Positions 1 through 7,364 are shown, counted from the first letter of the stretch. The stretch is DNA of 64,000 nt from Flavobacterium sp. ENC (GCF_020991415.1 NZ_JAJMOY010000001.1:620001-684000), one strand, 5' to 3'. Numbers and translations: made by a program. The notes: generated from the letters alone by a model not told the origin.

Positions 1-179
1 TCAATATTGAAGTTTTTTACTTCACAGGCAAATTTCGTTTTATGCTTCTCTGTATCATAATACGTGATAGGAGCGGCTCCGCTAACTCCATTCAAAAGTG
101 CCTCCCAATAATCCTGGATATTATTCCCGATAGGAGTAAGAGCACCTAATCCTGTTACAACAACTCGCTTTAACGTCAT
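1..179 (-). CDS. fabF: 3-oxoacyl-ACP synthase II (FabF), N-terminal part only
   Basis: The minus strand from 179 opens with [18 protein letters not shown], the standard start of KAS II condensing enzymes. FabF elongates acyl-ACP with malonyl-ACP in fatty acid synthesis. Only about 59 residues are present, because the gene runs off the left edge before the catalytic Cys. It lies downstream of acpP on the same strand, the usual acpP-fabF order. The intergenic space of 242 bp is wide and holds a hairpin, so FabF may be made at lower level than ACP. The identification is firm despite the truncation. Confidence 0.93.
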   Translation of the reverse strand, partial: MTLKRVVVTGLGALTPIGNNIQDYWEALLNGVSGAAPITYYDTEKHKTKFACEVKNFNI

Positions 180-319
180 AAATATGTATTTTGTACTTTA
201 AACAAATAAAACCCATGCTTTCTTAACTGTAGTGTTACTTTAAGAGCTATGGGTATTACAATATAAATATATCTTTTTGATTGAAAACCAATCGAATTTT
301 AAATTTTAAAAAAATAATA

Positions 320-414
320 ACACCCGATTTTTAACAAATTTCAAATTTCAAAAGTCAAATTCCAAAATTGGAGTTTGGAATTTCAAAAATTGGGATTTTT
401 TAGAAATCGGGTGT
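320..414 (-). promoter_or_regulatory. long inverted repeat between acpP and fabF (possible attenuator)
   Basis: ACACCCGATTT (320-330) is perfectly complementary to AAATCGGGTGT (404-414). The enclosed segment has its own smaller inverted repeat (CAAATTCCAAA with TTTGGAATTT). The structure directly follows the acpP stop on the minus strand and precedes fabF. It could act as a partial terminator, 3'-end stabiliser or attenuator. A typical U-tract after the stem is not clear. Confidence 0.5.
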
Positions 415-421
415 GGTATTA

Positions 422-658
422 TTATTTTTTAGCTTCCTCGATATAAGAAATAGCTTGACCAACAGTAGCAATGTTTTCTGCTTGATCGTCTGGAATTTGG
501 ATATCAAATTCTTTTTCGAATTCCATAATAAGCTCAACAGTGTCTAATGAGTCAGCCCCTAAATCATTAGTGAAGCTTGCTTCTGTTACAACTTCGTTTT
601 CGTCAACGCCTAATTTGTCTACGATAATCGCTTTTACTCTTGATGCAATGTCTGACAT
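422..658 (-). CDS. acpP: acyl carrier protein AcpP
   Basis: This 78-residue acidic protein is full length for the primary ACP. The 4'-phosphopantetheine attachment site is Ser37 in [10 protein letters not shown], and helix III ([14 protein letters not shown]) is typical. It carries growing acyl chains for fatty acid and lipid synthesis in the cytoplasm. It is upstream of fabF and divergent from purN. A TTG-N18-TATTTTTG promoter lies 30-60 bp upstream. It differs from the two ACPs of the pigment cluster (38836 and 50743), which have GLDSL and GLDSI motifs. Confidence 0.97.
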   Translation of the reverse strand: MSDIASRVKAIIVDKLGVDENEVVTEASFTNDLGADSLDTVELIMEFEKEFDIQIPDDQAENIATVGQAISYIEEAKK

Positions 659-688
659 AATCTTTAATTTTAGAATTTAATTTGTTGG

Positions 689-717
689 CAAAAATAAAAA
701 ACTTTATTTTAAAACAA
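689..717 (-). promoter_or_regulatory. acpP promoter
   Basis: The minus strand reads TTG (717-715), an 18-bp spacer, then TATTTTTG (696-689). This matches the Bacteroidetes -33/-7 consensus (TTG...TAnnTTTG). Transcription would start about 25-30 nt before the acpP start codon. Confidence 0.65.
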
Positions 718-833
718 CTATTTAGTTTATAAATGTGATACTAATTTATAAAATTAATTTCAAGAAAGCCCTTTTAATACTATTTATTTTCGTTTTTTAT
801 TCCGTTTTTTGCATTCTCAAAATAAAGTCGATT

Positions 834-1397
834 ATGAAAAAAATTATTGTTTTTGCCTCAGGATCAGGAAGTAATGCAGAAAACATTATAAAACATTTTG
901 CAAAAACCAAAATCGCAAAAGTCGTTTCGGTTTTTACGAATAATGCTTCTGCAAAAGTTATCGAAAGAGCCAAAAATCATCATATTCCAGTCGAAATCTT
1001 TTCAAAAAATGAACTTTTAGAAAGAAATTTACTGCAAAAAATACAGGAAATCGACCCGGACCTGATTGTTCTGGCAGGTTTCTTATTGAAATTCCCGGAC
1101 CACATAATTGAACAATATCCCGAGAAAATTATTAACATCCATCCTGCCCTTTTACCCAATTACGGCGGAAAAGGAATGTATGGAATGCACATTCACAGGG
1201 CAATAGTAAATAATAAGGAAAAAGAAACCGGAATCTCCATTCATTATGTAAATGAACATTATGACGAAGGCGGCATTATTTTTCAGAAAAATGTATTGCT
1301 AACCGAAGACGACACACCTGAAACAGTGGCCGAAAAGATTCATGAATTAGAACAAAAGTATTTTCCGGAAATTATTTCCAGATTGTTAGAATGTTAG
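834..1397 (+). CDS. purN: phosphoribosylglycinamide formyltransferase
   Basis: PurN transfers a formyl group from 10-formyl-THF to GAR in purine synthesis. I chose the ATG at 834 (MKKIIVFASGSGSNAENI), giving 187 residues, close to the family length. The frame is open from 735, but that upstream stretch is hydrophobic and unlike PurN. The phosphate loop SGSGSN is at residues 8-13. The catalytic segment INIHPALLPNYGGKGMYG supplies the conserved Asn and His, and the late Asp lies in NEHYDEGG. It is divergent from acpP and followed by a repeat-filled gap before rnhA. Confidence 0.95.
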   Translation: MKKIIVFASGSGSNAENIIKHFAKTKIAKVVSVFTNNASAKVIERAKNHHIPVEIFSKNELLERNLLQKIQEIDPDLIVLAGFLLKFPDHIIEQYPEKIINIHPALLPNYGGKGMYGMHIHRAIVNNKEKETGISIHYVNEHYDEGGIIFQKNVLLTEDDTPETVAEKIHELEQKYFPEIISRLLEC

Positions 1398-1602
1398 ACT
1401 TCTTAGAATGTTAGATTGTTGGATTGTTAGATTTTTGGATTATTTACGCTAGTTAGACATTGGAAGTATTTAAGCATTTCTAATAGAAATCCATGAAGTC
1501 TAAAATCCTACATTCTAAGCTGTCTACATCCAGCAATCCAAAATCTAAAAATCTAAATATCTAAATATCTAAGAAGTCCAACGATCTAAGAAGTCTAAAA
1601 AA
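1398..1602 (+). repeat. AT-rich intergenic repeat (TCTAAGAAGTCTAA family)
   Basis: The gap between purN and rnhA is built from short related words such as TTAGACTTCTTAGAA, GTTAGATT, AATCTAAAAATCTAAAT and TCTAAGAAGTCTAA. The left end (from about 1396) is roughly the inverse complement of the right end (to about 1600), so the segment can fold into a long imperfect hairpin. It stops right at the rnhA start codon. The same words occur at 51001-51350. I see no coding capacity. Confidence 0.6.
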
Positions 1603-2079
1603 ATGAATCACGAAGTACATATATATACTGATGGCGCCGCTAAAGGAAATCCGGGAAACGGAGGTTATGGCGTAGTCATGGAATTGGTTGGAACACCGCA
1701 TAAAAAGGAATTTTACGAAGGCTTTCGTCTTACGACAAACAACAGAATGGAACTTTTGGCTGTAATCGTAGGTCTGGAGAAATTAAAAAACCCGAATATG
1801 AAAGTCCTTGTAATTTCTGATTCTAAGTACGTCGTAGATTCAGTTGAAAAAAAATGGGTCTTAGGCTGGGAAAAAAAGAAATTTGCCGGCAGAAAAAATC
1901 CGGATTTATGGAAACGTTTTTTAATCGTTTACCGCAAACATCAGGTCGACTTTAAATGGATCAAAGGCCACAACAATCATCCGCAAAACGAACGATGCGA
2001 CCAGCTTGCCGTGATGGCATCTATGCAGCCCAAACTTTCTGTAGATGTTTATTACGAAACCATCGGATCTAAAGAATAA
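1603..2079 (+). CDS. rnhA: ribonuclease HI
   Basis: RNase HI cleaves the RNA strand of RNA-DNA hybrids using two metal ions. The 158-residue protein has the full length of the single-domain family. The catalytic carboxylates are visible: Asp10 (YTDGAAKGNPG), Glu50 (NNRMELLAV), Asp73 (ISDSKYV) and Asp133 (NERCDQLA), with the helper His at 123 (KGHNNHPQNE). The ATG follows the repeat at 1398-1602 directly. A strong hairpin terminator follows the stop codon. Confidence 0.96.
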   Translation: MNHEVHIYTDGAAKGNPGNGGYGVVMELVGTPHKKEFYEGFRLTTNNRMELLAVIVGLEKLKNPNMKVLVISDSKYVVDSVEKKWVLGWEKKKFAGRKNPDLWKRFLIVYRKHQVDFKWIKGHNNHPQNERCDQLAVMASMQPKLSVDVYYETIGSKE

Positions 2080-2081
2080 AA

Positions 2082-2111
2082 AAAACGCATCCGCTGCGGC
2101 AGATGCGTTTT
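2082..2111 (+). terminator. bidirectional intrinsic terminator
   Basis: AAAACGCATC (2082-2091) pairs with GATGCGTTTT (2102-2111), with a GC-rich inner CCG/CGG. A/T tracts flank both sides, so it can serve rnhA (+) and the convergent membrane protein gene (-). Confidence 0.85.
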
Positions 2112-2133
2112 CTGTACTAACTTAAATTCTTAC

Positions 2134-2481
2134 TTATTCCTTATCCAGGTCTTTTGCAGTTTTAAATCCGGTCAAAAGTCCGATTCCCGCCATGATAAAG
2201 ATAATGGAAGGATAAACGGCACCATCCTCTAAAGAGGTGTAAGTTGTAATCAGCAAGGCAAGAAAAATTCCAACGCCGCTGCCAATTAATAAAAAAGCCA
2301 GATTAACAACTATGATTTTCCAGGCGGAAACGCCTTTTTCCCTGCCTTGCAAAAAAATGCTGGCATCGACACCTTTTTCGATAAGTGCCAGCCGTTCGCG
2401 GTTTCTGGTTGAATAAATAAGATAAACAATCCCGAAGATCATTAGAAAAAAACTAAGTGGTATTAAAATTCCTGGTATCAT
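2134..2481 (-). CDS. small inner-membrane protein (DUF6249-like)
   Basis: This 115-residue protein has three hydrophobic segments at about residues 4-23, 55-80 and 88-105. Between the first two is a basic loop (RNRERLALIEKG). This resembles the DUF6249 family, whose function is unknown. The gene is divergent from the ECF sigma gene. Its own upstream region has the same TGTAACC-N16-CGTC promoter as the sigma gene. I infer that the sigma factor controls it and that it belongs to the same envelope-response unit. Confidence 0.7.
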   Translation of the reverse strand: MIPGILIPLSFFLMIFGIVYLIYSTRNRERLALIEKGVDASIFLQGREKGVSAWKIIVVNLAFLLIGSGVGIFLALLITTYTSLEDGAVYPSIIFIMAGIGLLTGFKTAKDLDKE

Positions 2482-2511
2482 AATATTTTGTTTTTAATTG
2501 ATTGATACTTC

Positions 2512-2542
2512 ATAAGACGAGAGGAGTTTCATTTAGGTTACA
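2512..2542 (-). promoter_or_regulatory. ECF-sigma-type promoter of the membrane protein gene
   Basis: The minus strand reads TGTAACC (2542-2536), a 16-bp spacer, then CGTCTTAT (2519-2512). This is the -35/-10 pattern expected for ECF sigma factors. It is a near copy of the promoter in front of the sigma gene, in opposite orientation. The leader to the start codon is about 25 nt. Confidence 0.7.
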
Positions 2543-2742
2543 GGTTTTAGTGAAAATTTCAATTTTTAAATTCTAAAAGGGAAGAAATTCCAATTTTTTA
2601 AAATCCAAATTCCAACGAAATTACCCTTAACTTTGAGTTTATTATATAGCACTATAATATATGTCCTTATTTTCATCTGTACTAATTGGGATTTCAATAT
2701 TTGGATTTGGATTTTTAAAAATATTGTTTTTTTCACTTTCCT

Positions 2743-2773
2743 TGTAACCTAAACAAACAAAAGGTCGTCCTAT
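2743..2773 (+). promoter_or_regulatory. ECF-sigma-type promoter of the sigma gene (autoregulation)
   Basis: TGTAACC (2743-2749), a 16-bp spacer and CGTCCTAT (2766-2773) lie directly before the sigma start codon at 2779. The spacer length equals that of the divergent copy at 2512-2542, and the shared block TGTAACCTAAA is identical. The 5' leader would be very short. Confidence 0.72.
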
Positions 2774-2778
2774 ATAAT

Positions 2779-3366
2779 ATGAGTACATTAGAAGATCAAC
2801 ATTATATCAATTTAATCCTGCAAGGCGACCGCAATGCGTTTGCCGTGCTGGTAAATCGTTATAAGGATATGATCTTTAGCCTGGCGCTCAAAATGGTCAA
2901 AAACCGGGAAGAAGCTGAGGAAGTGGCACAGGATACTTTTATCAAGATTTACAACTCTTTGGGAAAGTTTAAAGGCGATTCGAAATTTTCAACCTGGAGT
3001 TATAAAATCGCTTACAACACTTGTCTGGATCGTTTAAAGAAAAGCAAAAAGGAAGAAAACAATATCTCGATCGATGAGTTTTCGGCACATTTGATAAAAA
3101 CAATGGACAATGCGCTGAGCGCCTTAGAAGACAAAGAACGAAAGCAGACGATTCAGAATTGTTTAAATTTGCTGCCCGGAGAAGACAATATTATACTGAC
3201 CTTGTTTTATTTTGACGATCAGAGTTTGGAAGAAATTGGAAAAATCATGAACATTTCAGCCAATAACGCCAAAGTAAAATTATTCAGAAGCAGACAAAAA
3301 TTAGCTGTTATCCTTAAAAAGCAATTAGAACCCGAAATACTGGAGTATTATGAAAGAGAGCGATAA
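2779..3366 (+). CDS. ECF-type RNA polymerase sigma factor
   Basis: The 195-residue protein has sigma-70 region 2 at about residues 20-90 (AEEVAQDTFIKIYNSLGKFKG, FSTWSYKIAYNTCLDRLKK) and region 4 at about 130-185 (LPGEDNIILTLFYFDDQSLEEIG, then ISANNAKVKLFRSRQKL). It lacks regions 1 and 3, as ECF factors do. It should direct polymerase to TGTAACC-N16-CGTC promoters, two of which lie just upstream. The next gene overlaps its end by 17 bp and is probably its partner. The inducing signal is unknown. Confidence 0.92.
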   Translation: MSTLEDQHYINLILQGDRNAFAVLVNRYKDMIFSLALKMVKNREEAEEVAQDTFIKIYNSLGKFKGDSKFSTWSYKIAYNTCLDRLKKSKKEENNISIDEFSAHLIKTMDNALSALEDKERKQTIQNCLNLLPGEDNIILTLFYFDDQSLEEIGKIMNISANNAKVKLFRSRQKLAVILKKQLEPEILEYYERER

Positions 3367-3751
3367 AAACATAGAGAATCTTATTGATAAAATGATGGCC
3401 GAAAGTACTTTGGAATCACCATCCATTGACTTCACTTCAAAAATAATGGATCAGGTTTTAGCGGCTGAAAAGAGCAAAACGAAAGTTTACAAACCTTTGA
3501 TTTCTAAAAAAACCTGGATACTTCTGGGTGCAGGCTTAACTGCTTTGATTGCATATTGTCTGTATGCAAATAACAACACTTCTACTTTAGAAACACCTAT
3601 ATTATATTTAGACCTGGATAAAGCTGCTACGGTGTTTTCCGGAATTCATTTTTCCAAAAACATATTGTACGCGGTTTTAATAGTACCCATAATGATTTTA
3701 ATTCAGATTGGGGTTTTGAAGAATTATTTTGATAAGAAGTATGAGTTGTAG
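3350..3751 (+). CDS. membrane protein coupled to the ECF sigma factor (possible anti-sigma)
   Basis: The 133 residues comprise a polar N-terminal part of about 55 residues (ENLIDKMMAE, ending in KTKVYKPLISKK) and two membrane segments (about 58-74 and 105-122) joined by an outer loop. The start overlaps the sigma gene by 17 bp, so translation is probably coupled. Position and layout suggest an anti-sigma or sigma-tuning protein. There is no recognisable zinc-binding HxxxCxxC anti-sigma motif, so the role is inferred from context only. Confidence 0.65.
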   Translation: MKESDKNIENLIDKMMAESTLESPSIDFTSKIMDQVLAAEKSKTKVYKPLISKKTWILLGAGLTALIAYCLYANNNTSTLETPILYLDLDKAATVFSGIHFSKNILYAVLIVPIMILIQIGVLKNYFDKKYEL

Positions 3752-3924
3752 ATAAGGTATACTATGAGTAAAAAACGCAGTTTTTTCAAAAATAAAACTT
3801 GCTATTTAAATCCGGAAATGCTATTTTAAGCATTCCAATGAATCCAATATAATTTACTCATTTACAATAGTTTTAAGCCCGAAAACGATATTGTTTTTTT
3901 ATGAAAATTTTGAGAGTGTAAACC

Positions 3925-3956
3925 GTTGCAATATTGCAACTTATGAAGTATCTTTG
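3925..3956 (+). promoter_or_regulatory. promoter with a perfect 16-bp palindrome, upstream of the PfkB gene
   Basis: GTTGCAATATTGCAAC (3925-3940) is a perfect palindrome. It covers the TTG (3926-3928) of a promoter whose -7 box TATCTTTG is at 3949-3956, with a 20-bp spacer. A dimeric repressor bound here would block the promoter. The start codon is at 3980. Confidence 0.65.
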
Positions 3957-3979
3957 CACCCTAATTCGAAATTCATAAA

Positions 3980-4903
3980 ATGAATAAATTATTGATTGTT
4001 GGAACAGTTGCTTTCGACGCGATTGAAACTCCTTTCGGAAAAACAGATAAAATTTTAGGTGGTGCTGCAACGTACATTGGTTTATCAGCATCTTTTTTCA
4101 ACCTGCAATCGGCCATTGTTTCTGTAGTTGGTGACGATTTTCCTCAAGAACATTTAGATCTTTTAACTTCAAGAAATATTGATATCTCGGGTATCGAAAT
4201 TGTGAAAGGCGGAAAAACCTTTTTCTGGAGCGGTTTATACCACAACGATTTGAATTCAAGAGACACTCTGGTAACGGAACTAAACGTTTTAGCTGATTTT
4301 CAGCCAAAAGTTCCTCAAAACTATAAGGATGCTGATGTTGTGATGTTAGGAAACTTACATCCGTTAGTACAAAGCAGTGTTCTGGACCAAATGGAGAAAA
4401 AACCAAAATTAGTAGTTTTAGATACTATGAATTTCTGGATGGACTGCGCTTTACCGGAATTGCTTGAGGTAATTAAACGTGTAGACGTCATCACAATCAA
4501 CGACGAAGAAGCAAGACAGCTTTCAGGAGAATATTCATTAGTAAAAGCAGCGAACAAAATCCAGGAACTGGGACCAAAATATGTGGTGATCAAAAAAGGA
4601 GAACACGGCGCACTTTTATTCCACAACAGAGAAGTATTCTTTGCACCGGCATTGCCTTTAGAAGATGTTTTTGATCCGACAGGAGCCGGAGACACTTTCG
4701 CAGGAGGTTTTTCAGGGTTTATTGCGCAAAGCGAAAACATCTCGTTCGGGAACATGAAAAACGCCATTATTTATGGTTCAAATCTCGCTTCATTCTGTGT
4801 AGAGAAATTTGGAACCGAAAGGATGCAAACATTAAGCAAAGCTGAAGTAGCGATTCGATTACAGCAATTTAAATCGTTAACTCAGTTTGACATAGAAATA
4901 TAA
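3980..4903 (+). CDS. PfkB-family carbohydrate/nucleoside kinase
   Basis: The 307-residue ribokinase-like protein has the N-terminal signature GGAATYIGLSASFF (about residue 35) and the C-terminal PfkB signature DPTGAGDTFAGGFSGF (about residues 233-248). The latter contains the catalytic Asp and the anion hole. The substrate cannot be read from the sequence; sugars and nucleosides are both possible. It precedes the PurF-like gene on the same strand but is separated from it by a terminator. A perfect palindrome in its promoter suggests specific regulation. Confidence 0.88.
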   Translation: MNKLLIVGTVAFDAIETPFGKTDKILGGAATYIGLSASFFNLQSAIVSVVGDDFPQEHLDLLTSRNIDISGIEIVKGGKTFFWSGLYHNDLNSRDTLVTELNVLADFQPKVPQNYKDADVVMLGNLHPLVQSSVLDQMEKKPKLVVLDTMNFWMDCALPELLEVIKRVDVITINDEEARQLSGEYSLVKAANKIQELGPKYVVIKKGEHGALLFHNREVFFAPALPLEDVFDPTGAGDTFAGGFSGFIAQSENISFGNMKNAIIYGSNLASFCVEKFGTERMQTLSKAEVAIRLQQFKSLTQFDIEI

Positions 4904-4911
4904 TGCCTGAG

Positions 4912-4938
4912 AGCCTCGATAAAACGGGGCTTTTTTTA
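4912..4938 (+). terminator. intrinsic terminator after the PfkB gene
   Basis: AGCCTCG (4912-4918) pairs with CGGGGCT (4925-4931), with one G-U pair, followed by a T-tract. It separates the kinase from the next gene. Confidence 0.8.
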
Positions 4939-4982
4939 TTACGTTAATACACACAACTTACAACAACACAAATACAAAAAAA

Positions 4983-6881
4983 ATGAGCGACGCGTTAAAA
5001 CACGAATGTGGTATAGCCTTAGTTAGACTTCTGAAACCGCTTGAATATTACAAAGAAAAATACGGAACGGCTTTTTACGGGATACAAAAAATGTACCTGA
5101 TGATGGAAAAGCAACACAACCGTGGTCAGGATGGTGCCGGTTTTGCCAGCATCAAACTTGATGTCGAACCAGGGCAGCGTTACATCAGCAGGGTTCGTTC
5201 GAATCATTCGCAGCCTATACAGGATGTTTTTGCACAAATCAATGACCGTATCAACGAGGAAATGACTGCGCATCCTGAATATGCAAATGATGTTGAAAAA
5301 CAAAAAGCAAACATACCTTATATAGGAGAGTTATTTTTAGGTCACGTTCGTTACGGGACTTTCGGCAAAAACAGTATCGAAAGTGTACATCCTTTTTTAC
5401 GTCAGAGTAACTGGATGCACCGCAACCTTATTTTGGCAGGTAACTTTAATATGACGAATGTTAAAGAACTTTTCGAAAACTTAGTAGAGCTTGGACAACA
5501 TCCGAAAGAAATGGCCGATACCGTTACTGTAATGGAAAAAATAGGTCATTTCCTTGACAAAGAGGTAATGCAATTGTATCAGGACTGCAAACAAGAAGGC
5601 TATTCTAAAAGAGAAGCTTCTCCTGTTATTGCAGAACGCCTGGATATCGCAAAAATATTAGCCCGTTCGGCTAAAAATTTAGATGGAGGTTATGCAATGG
5701 CCGGTTTACTAGGTCATGGAGATGCTTTTGTCTTCAGAGATCCTGCAGGAATTCGTCCGGCATACTTTTATCAGGATGATGAAGTTGTGGTCGTGGCTTC
5801 TGAACGTCCTGTTATTCAGACTGTATTTAATGTACCTTTTGAAAGTGTTCAGGAAATCGATCCGGGAAATGCTTTAATCATCAAAAAAAGCGGAAAAGTT
5901 TCGATGGAACAAATCCTGGAACCAACCGTTAAAAAAGCCTGTTCTTTTGAACGAATTTATTTCTCAAGAGGCAGCGATGCCGAAATTTATCAGGAACGTA
6001 AAAACTTAGGTAAATTAATTTTGCCTGCGGTTCTTGAATCCATTGACAGCGATACCGATAATACTGTTTTTTCATACATTCCGAACACCGCTGAAACTTC
6101 TTTTTATGGTTTAGTTGAAGCTGCCCAGGATTTCCTGAATCAGCGTAAGAACAATTATATCTTAGAAAACAGAAATACGCTTACTGCCGAAACCTTACAG
6201 GAATTATTAGCGGTAAAAATCCGTACAGAGAAAGTAGCGATTAAAGATGCGAAACTAAGAACTTTTATTACCGAAGACAGCAGCCGTGATGATTTAGTTG
6301 CCCACGTTTATGATGTGACCTACGGAGTAATAAAACCTACAGACAATCTGGTAATTATTGATGACAGTATTGTTCGTGGTACAACTCTTAAAATGAGTAT
6401 CATTAAAATGATGGATCGTCTAAAACCAAAACGCATTGTAATCGTTTCTTCGGCTCCGCAAATCCGTTATCCGGACTGTTACGGAATTGATATGGCAAAA
6501 CTGGAAGGTCTTGTTGCTTTTAGGGCAGCACTGGCTTTATTAAAAGAAAGAAACTTATACCATATAGTCGACGAAGTTTACACCAAATGTAAAGCACAGG
6601 AAAACTTTGCTGATACAGATGTTATCAATTATGTGACTGCCATTTATGATCAGTTTACACCGGAAGAGATTTCAGATAAAATTGCTGAAATGCTAAGTTC
6701 TCCTGAAATCAATGCTGAAGTAAAAATCATTTTCCAAAAAGTGGAAGATTTGCACATTGCATGTCCTAAAAATCTTGGAGACTGGTATTTCACCGGAGAT
6801 TATCCTACACCGGGTGGGAATCGTGTTGTAAACAGAGCTTTCATGAATTTTTATGAAGGAAAAGACGCGAGAGCATATTAA
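4983..6881 (+). CDS. purF: amidophosphoribosyltransferase, long (632-residue) Bacteroidetes form
   Basis: This family makes phosphoribosylamine from PRPP and glutamine, the first purine step. Cys9 in HECGIALVR would become the N-terminal nucleophile after removal of eight residues. RGQDGAGFAS and GHVRYGTFG are glutaminase-domain hallmarks. The PRPP loop VIIDDSIVRGTTLK lies at about residues 456-468. At 632 residues it is clearly longer than classical PurF (about 470-510), with extra segments in the glutaminase domain and a C-terminal extension. It could be a second, lineage-specific PurF paralogue. The long 545-bp space downstream holds two small-RNA genes. Confidence 0.87.
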   Translation: MSDALKHECGIALVRLLKPLEYYKEKYGTAFYGIQKMYLMMEKQHNRGQDGAGFASIKLDVEPGQRYISRVRSNHSQPIQDVFAQINDRINEEMTAHPEYANDVEKQKANIPYIGELFLGHVRYGTFGKNSIESVHPFLRQSNWMHRNLILAGNFNMTNVKELFENLVELGQHPKEMADTVTVMEKIGHFLDKEVMQLYQDCKQEGYSKREASPVIAERLDIAKILARSAKNLDGGYAMAGLLGHGDAFVFRDPAGIRPAYFYQDDEVVVVASERPVIQTVFNVPFESVQEIDPGNALIIKKSGKVSMEQILEPTVKKACSFERIYFSRGSDAEIYQERKNLGKLILPAVLESIDSDTDNTVFSYIPNTAETSFYGLVEAAQDFLNQRKNNYILENRNTLTAETLQELLAVKIRTEKVAIKDAKLRTFITEDSSRDDLVAHVYDVTYGVIKPTDNLVIIDDSIVRGTTLKMSIIKMMDRLKPKRIVIVSSAPQIRYPDCYGIDMAKLEGLVAFRAALALLKERNLYHIVDEVYTKCKAQENFADTDVINYVTAIYDQFTPEEISDKIAEMLSSPEINAEVKIIFQKVEDLHIACPKNLGDWYFTGDYPTPGGNRVVNRAFMNFYEGKDARAY

Positions 6882-6908
6882 ACAATTATTAACAAAAGGT
6901 TAATTTGT

Positions 6909-6949
6909 GCATTTCATCGGTTTTTTTTGCCTTTCATCCTATATGTTTG
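6909..6949 (+). promoter_or_regulatory. promoter of small RNA 1 with 20-bp-spaced activator repeats
   Basis: GCATTTCATC (6909-6918) and GCCTTTCATC (6929-6938) are direct repeats exactly 20 bp apart. Three bases later comes the -7 box TATGTTTG (6942-6949). The repeats occupy the -33 region, as expected for an activator binding one DNA face. The same arrangement recurs 185 bp downstream. Confidence 0.68.
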
Positions 6950-6954
6950 GCAAA

Positions 6955-7052
6955 ACAGAAAAGCTACAATACTTTTGGGAAACCATAACATTAGTAGGTT
7001 AAGTTTATGGTAGATTTGGGGCAAAAAGGGTGGAAGCAATTCCACCTTTTTT
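6955..7052 (+). ncRNA. small RNA 1 of a tandem pair (predicted, about 100 nt)
   Basis: The 5' end is predicted from the -7 box and the 3' end from the terminator GGTGGAA (7029-7035) / TTCCACC (7040-7046) plus six T. An upstream stem ACCATAA (6982-6988) / TTATGGT (7005-7011) presents the loop CATTAGTAGGTTAAGT. From 6982 to 7065 the DNA matches the second copy (7167-7250) at 80 of 84 positions. The terminator change A to G (7229) keeps pairing as G-U. There is no convincing ORF. The target and name are unknown to me. Confidence 0.7.
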
Positions 7053-7093
7053 ATTGGAATAAAGTCAAGGATTTATTCAAAGTAAGAAATTAC

Positions 7094-7134
7094 GTATTTC
7101 ATCGAGTTTATTTGCATTTCGTCTAAAATATTTG
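7094..7134 (+). promoter_or_regulatory. promoter of small RNA 2 with 20-bp-spaced activator repeats
   Basis: GTATTTCATC (7094-7103) and GCATTTCGTC (7114-7123) are again 20 bp apart and 3 bp from a -7-like box AATATTTG (7127-7134). All elements are shifted by exactly 185 bp from copy 1. Confidence 0.65.
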
Positions 7135-7139
7135 GCATT

Positions 7140-7237
7140 ACAGCATAGCTATTCTACATTTACTACACCATAACATTAGTAGGTTAAGTATATGGTAGAT
7201 TTGGGGCAAAAAAGGTGGAAGAAATTCCGCCTTTTTT
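7140..7237 (+). ncRNA. small RNA 2 of a tandem pair (predicted, about 100 nt)
   Basis: This is the second copy of the 185-bp unit. The stem ACCATA (7167-7172) / TATGGT (7191-7196) carries the same invariant loop. The terminator is GGTGGAA (7214-7220) / TTCCGCC (7225-7231) followed by six T. The 5' end of the transcript (7140-7166) has diverged from copy 1, while the loop and terminator are conserved. That is the pattern of a functional RNA with a conserved seed. Confidence 0.7.
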
Positions 7238-7280
7238 ATTGGAATAAAGTTTGGTGTGGAATAGAGAATAGAGTTAAGAA

Positions 7281-7322
7281 AATAGAGGATGGAGAATAGA
7301 GGATGGAGAATAGAGGATGGAG
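7281..7322 (+). repeat. three tandem copies of a 14-bp unit
   Basis: AATAGAGGATGGAG is repeated three times (7281-7294, 7295-7308, 7309-7322), flanked by partial copies. It is a simple tandem repeat between small RNA 2 and the sodA terminator, with no evident function. Confidence 0.9.
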
Positions 7323-7364
7323 AATAGAGTTAAGAAGATCGAGAGCAAAAAATAAACATAAAAA

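Noticed and set aside
735..833. Upstream extension of purN by 33 codons
   Set aside because: The extension is hydrophobic and unlike PurN, and the core starts exactly at the ATG at 834.
3770..3786. AAAAAAC/GTTTTTT hairpin after the anti-sigma-like gene
   Set aside because: The stem is almost only A-T and too weak to call a terminator.
7281..7322. Short regular repeats resembling a CRISPR array
   Set aside because: The 14-bp units touch each other without spacers and no cas genes are present.
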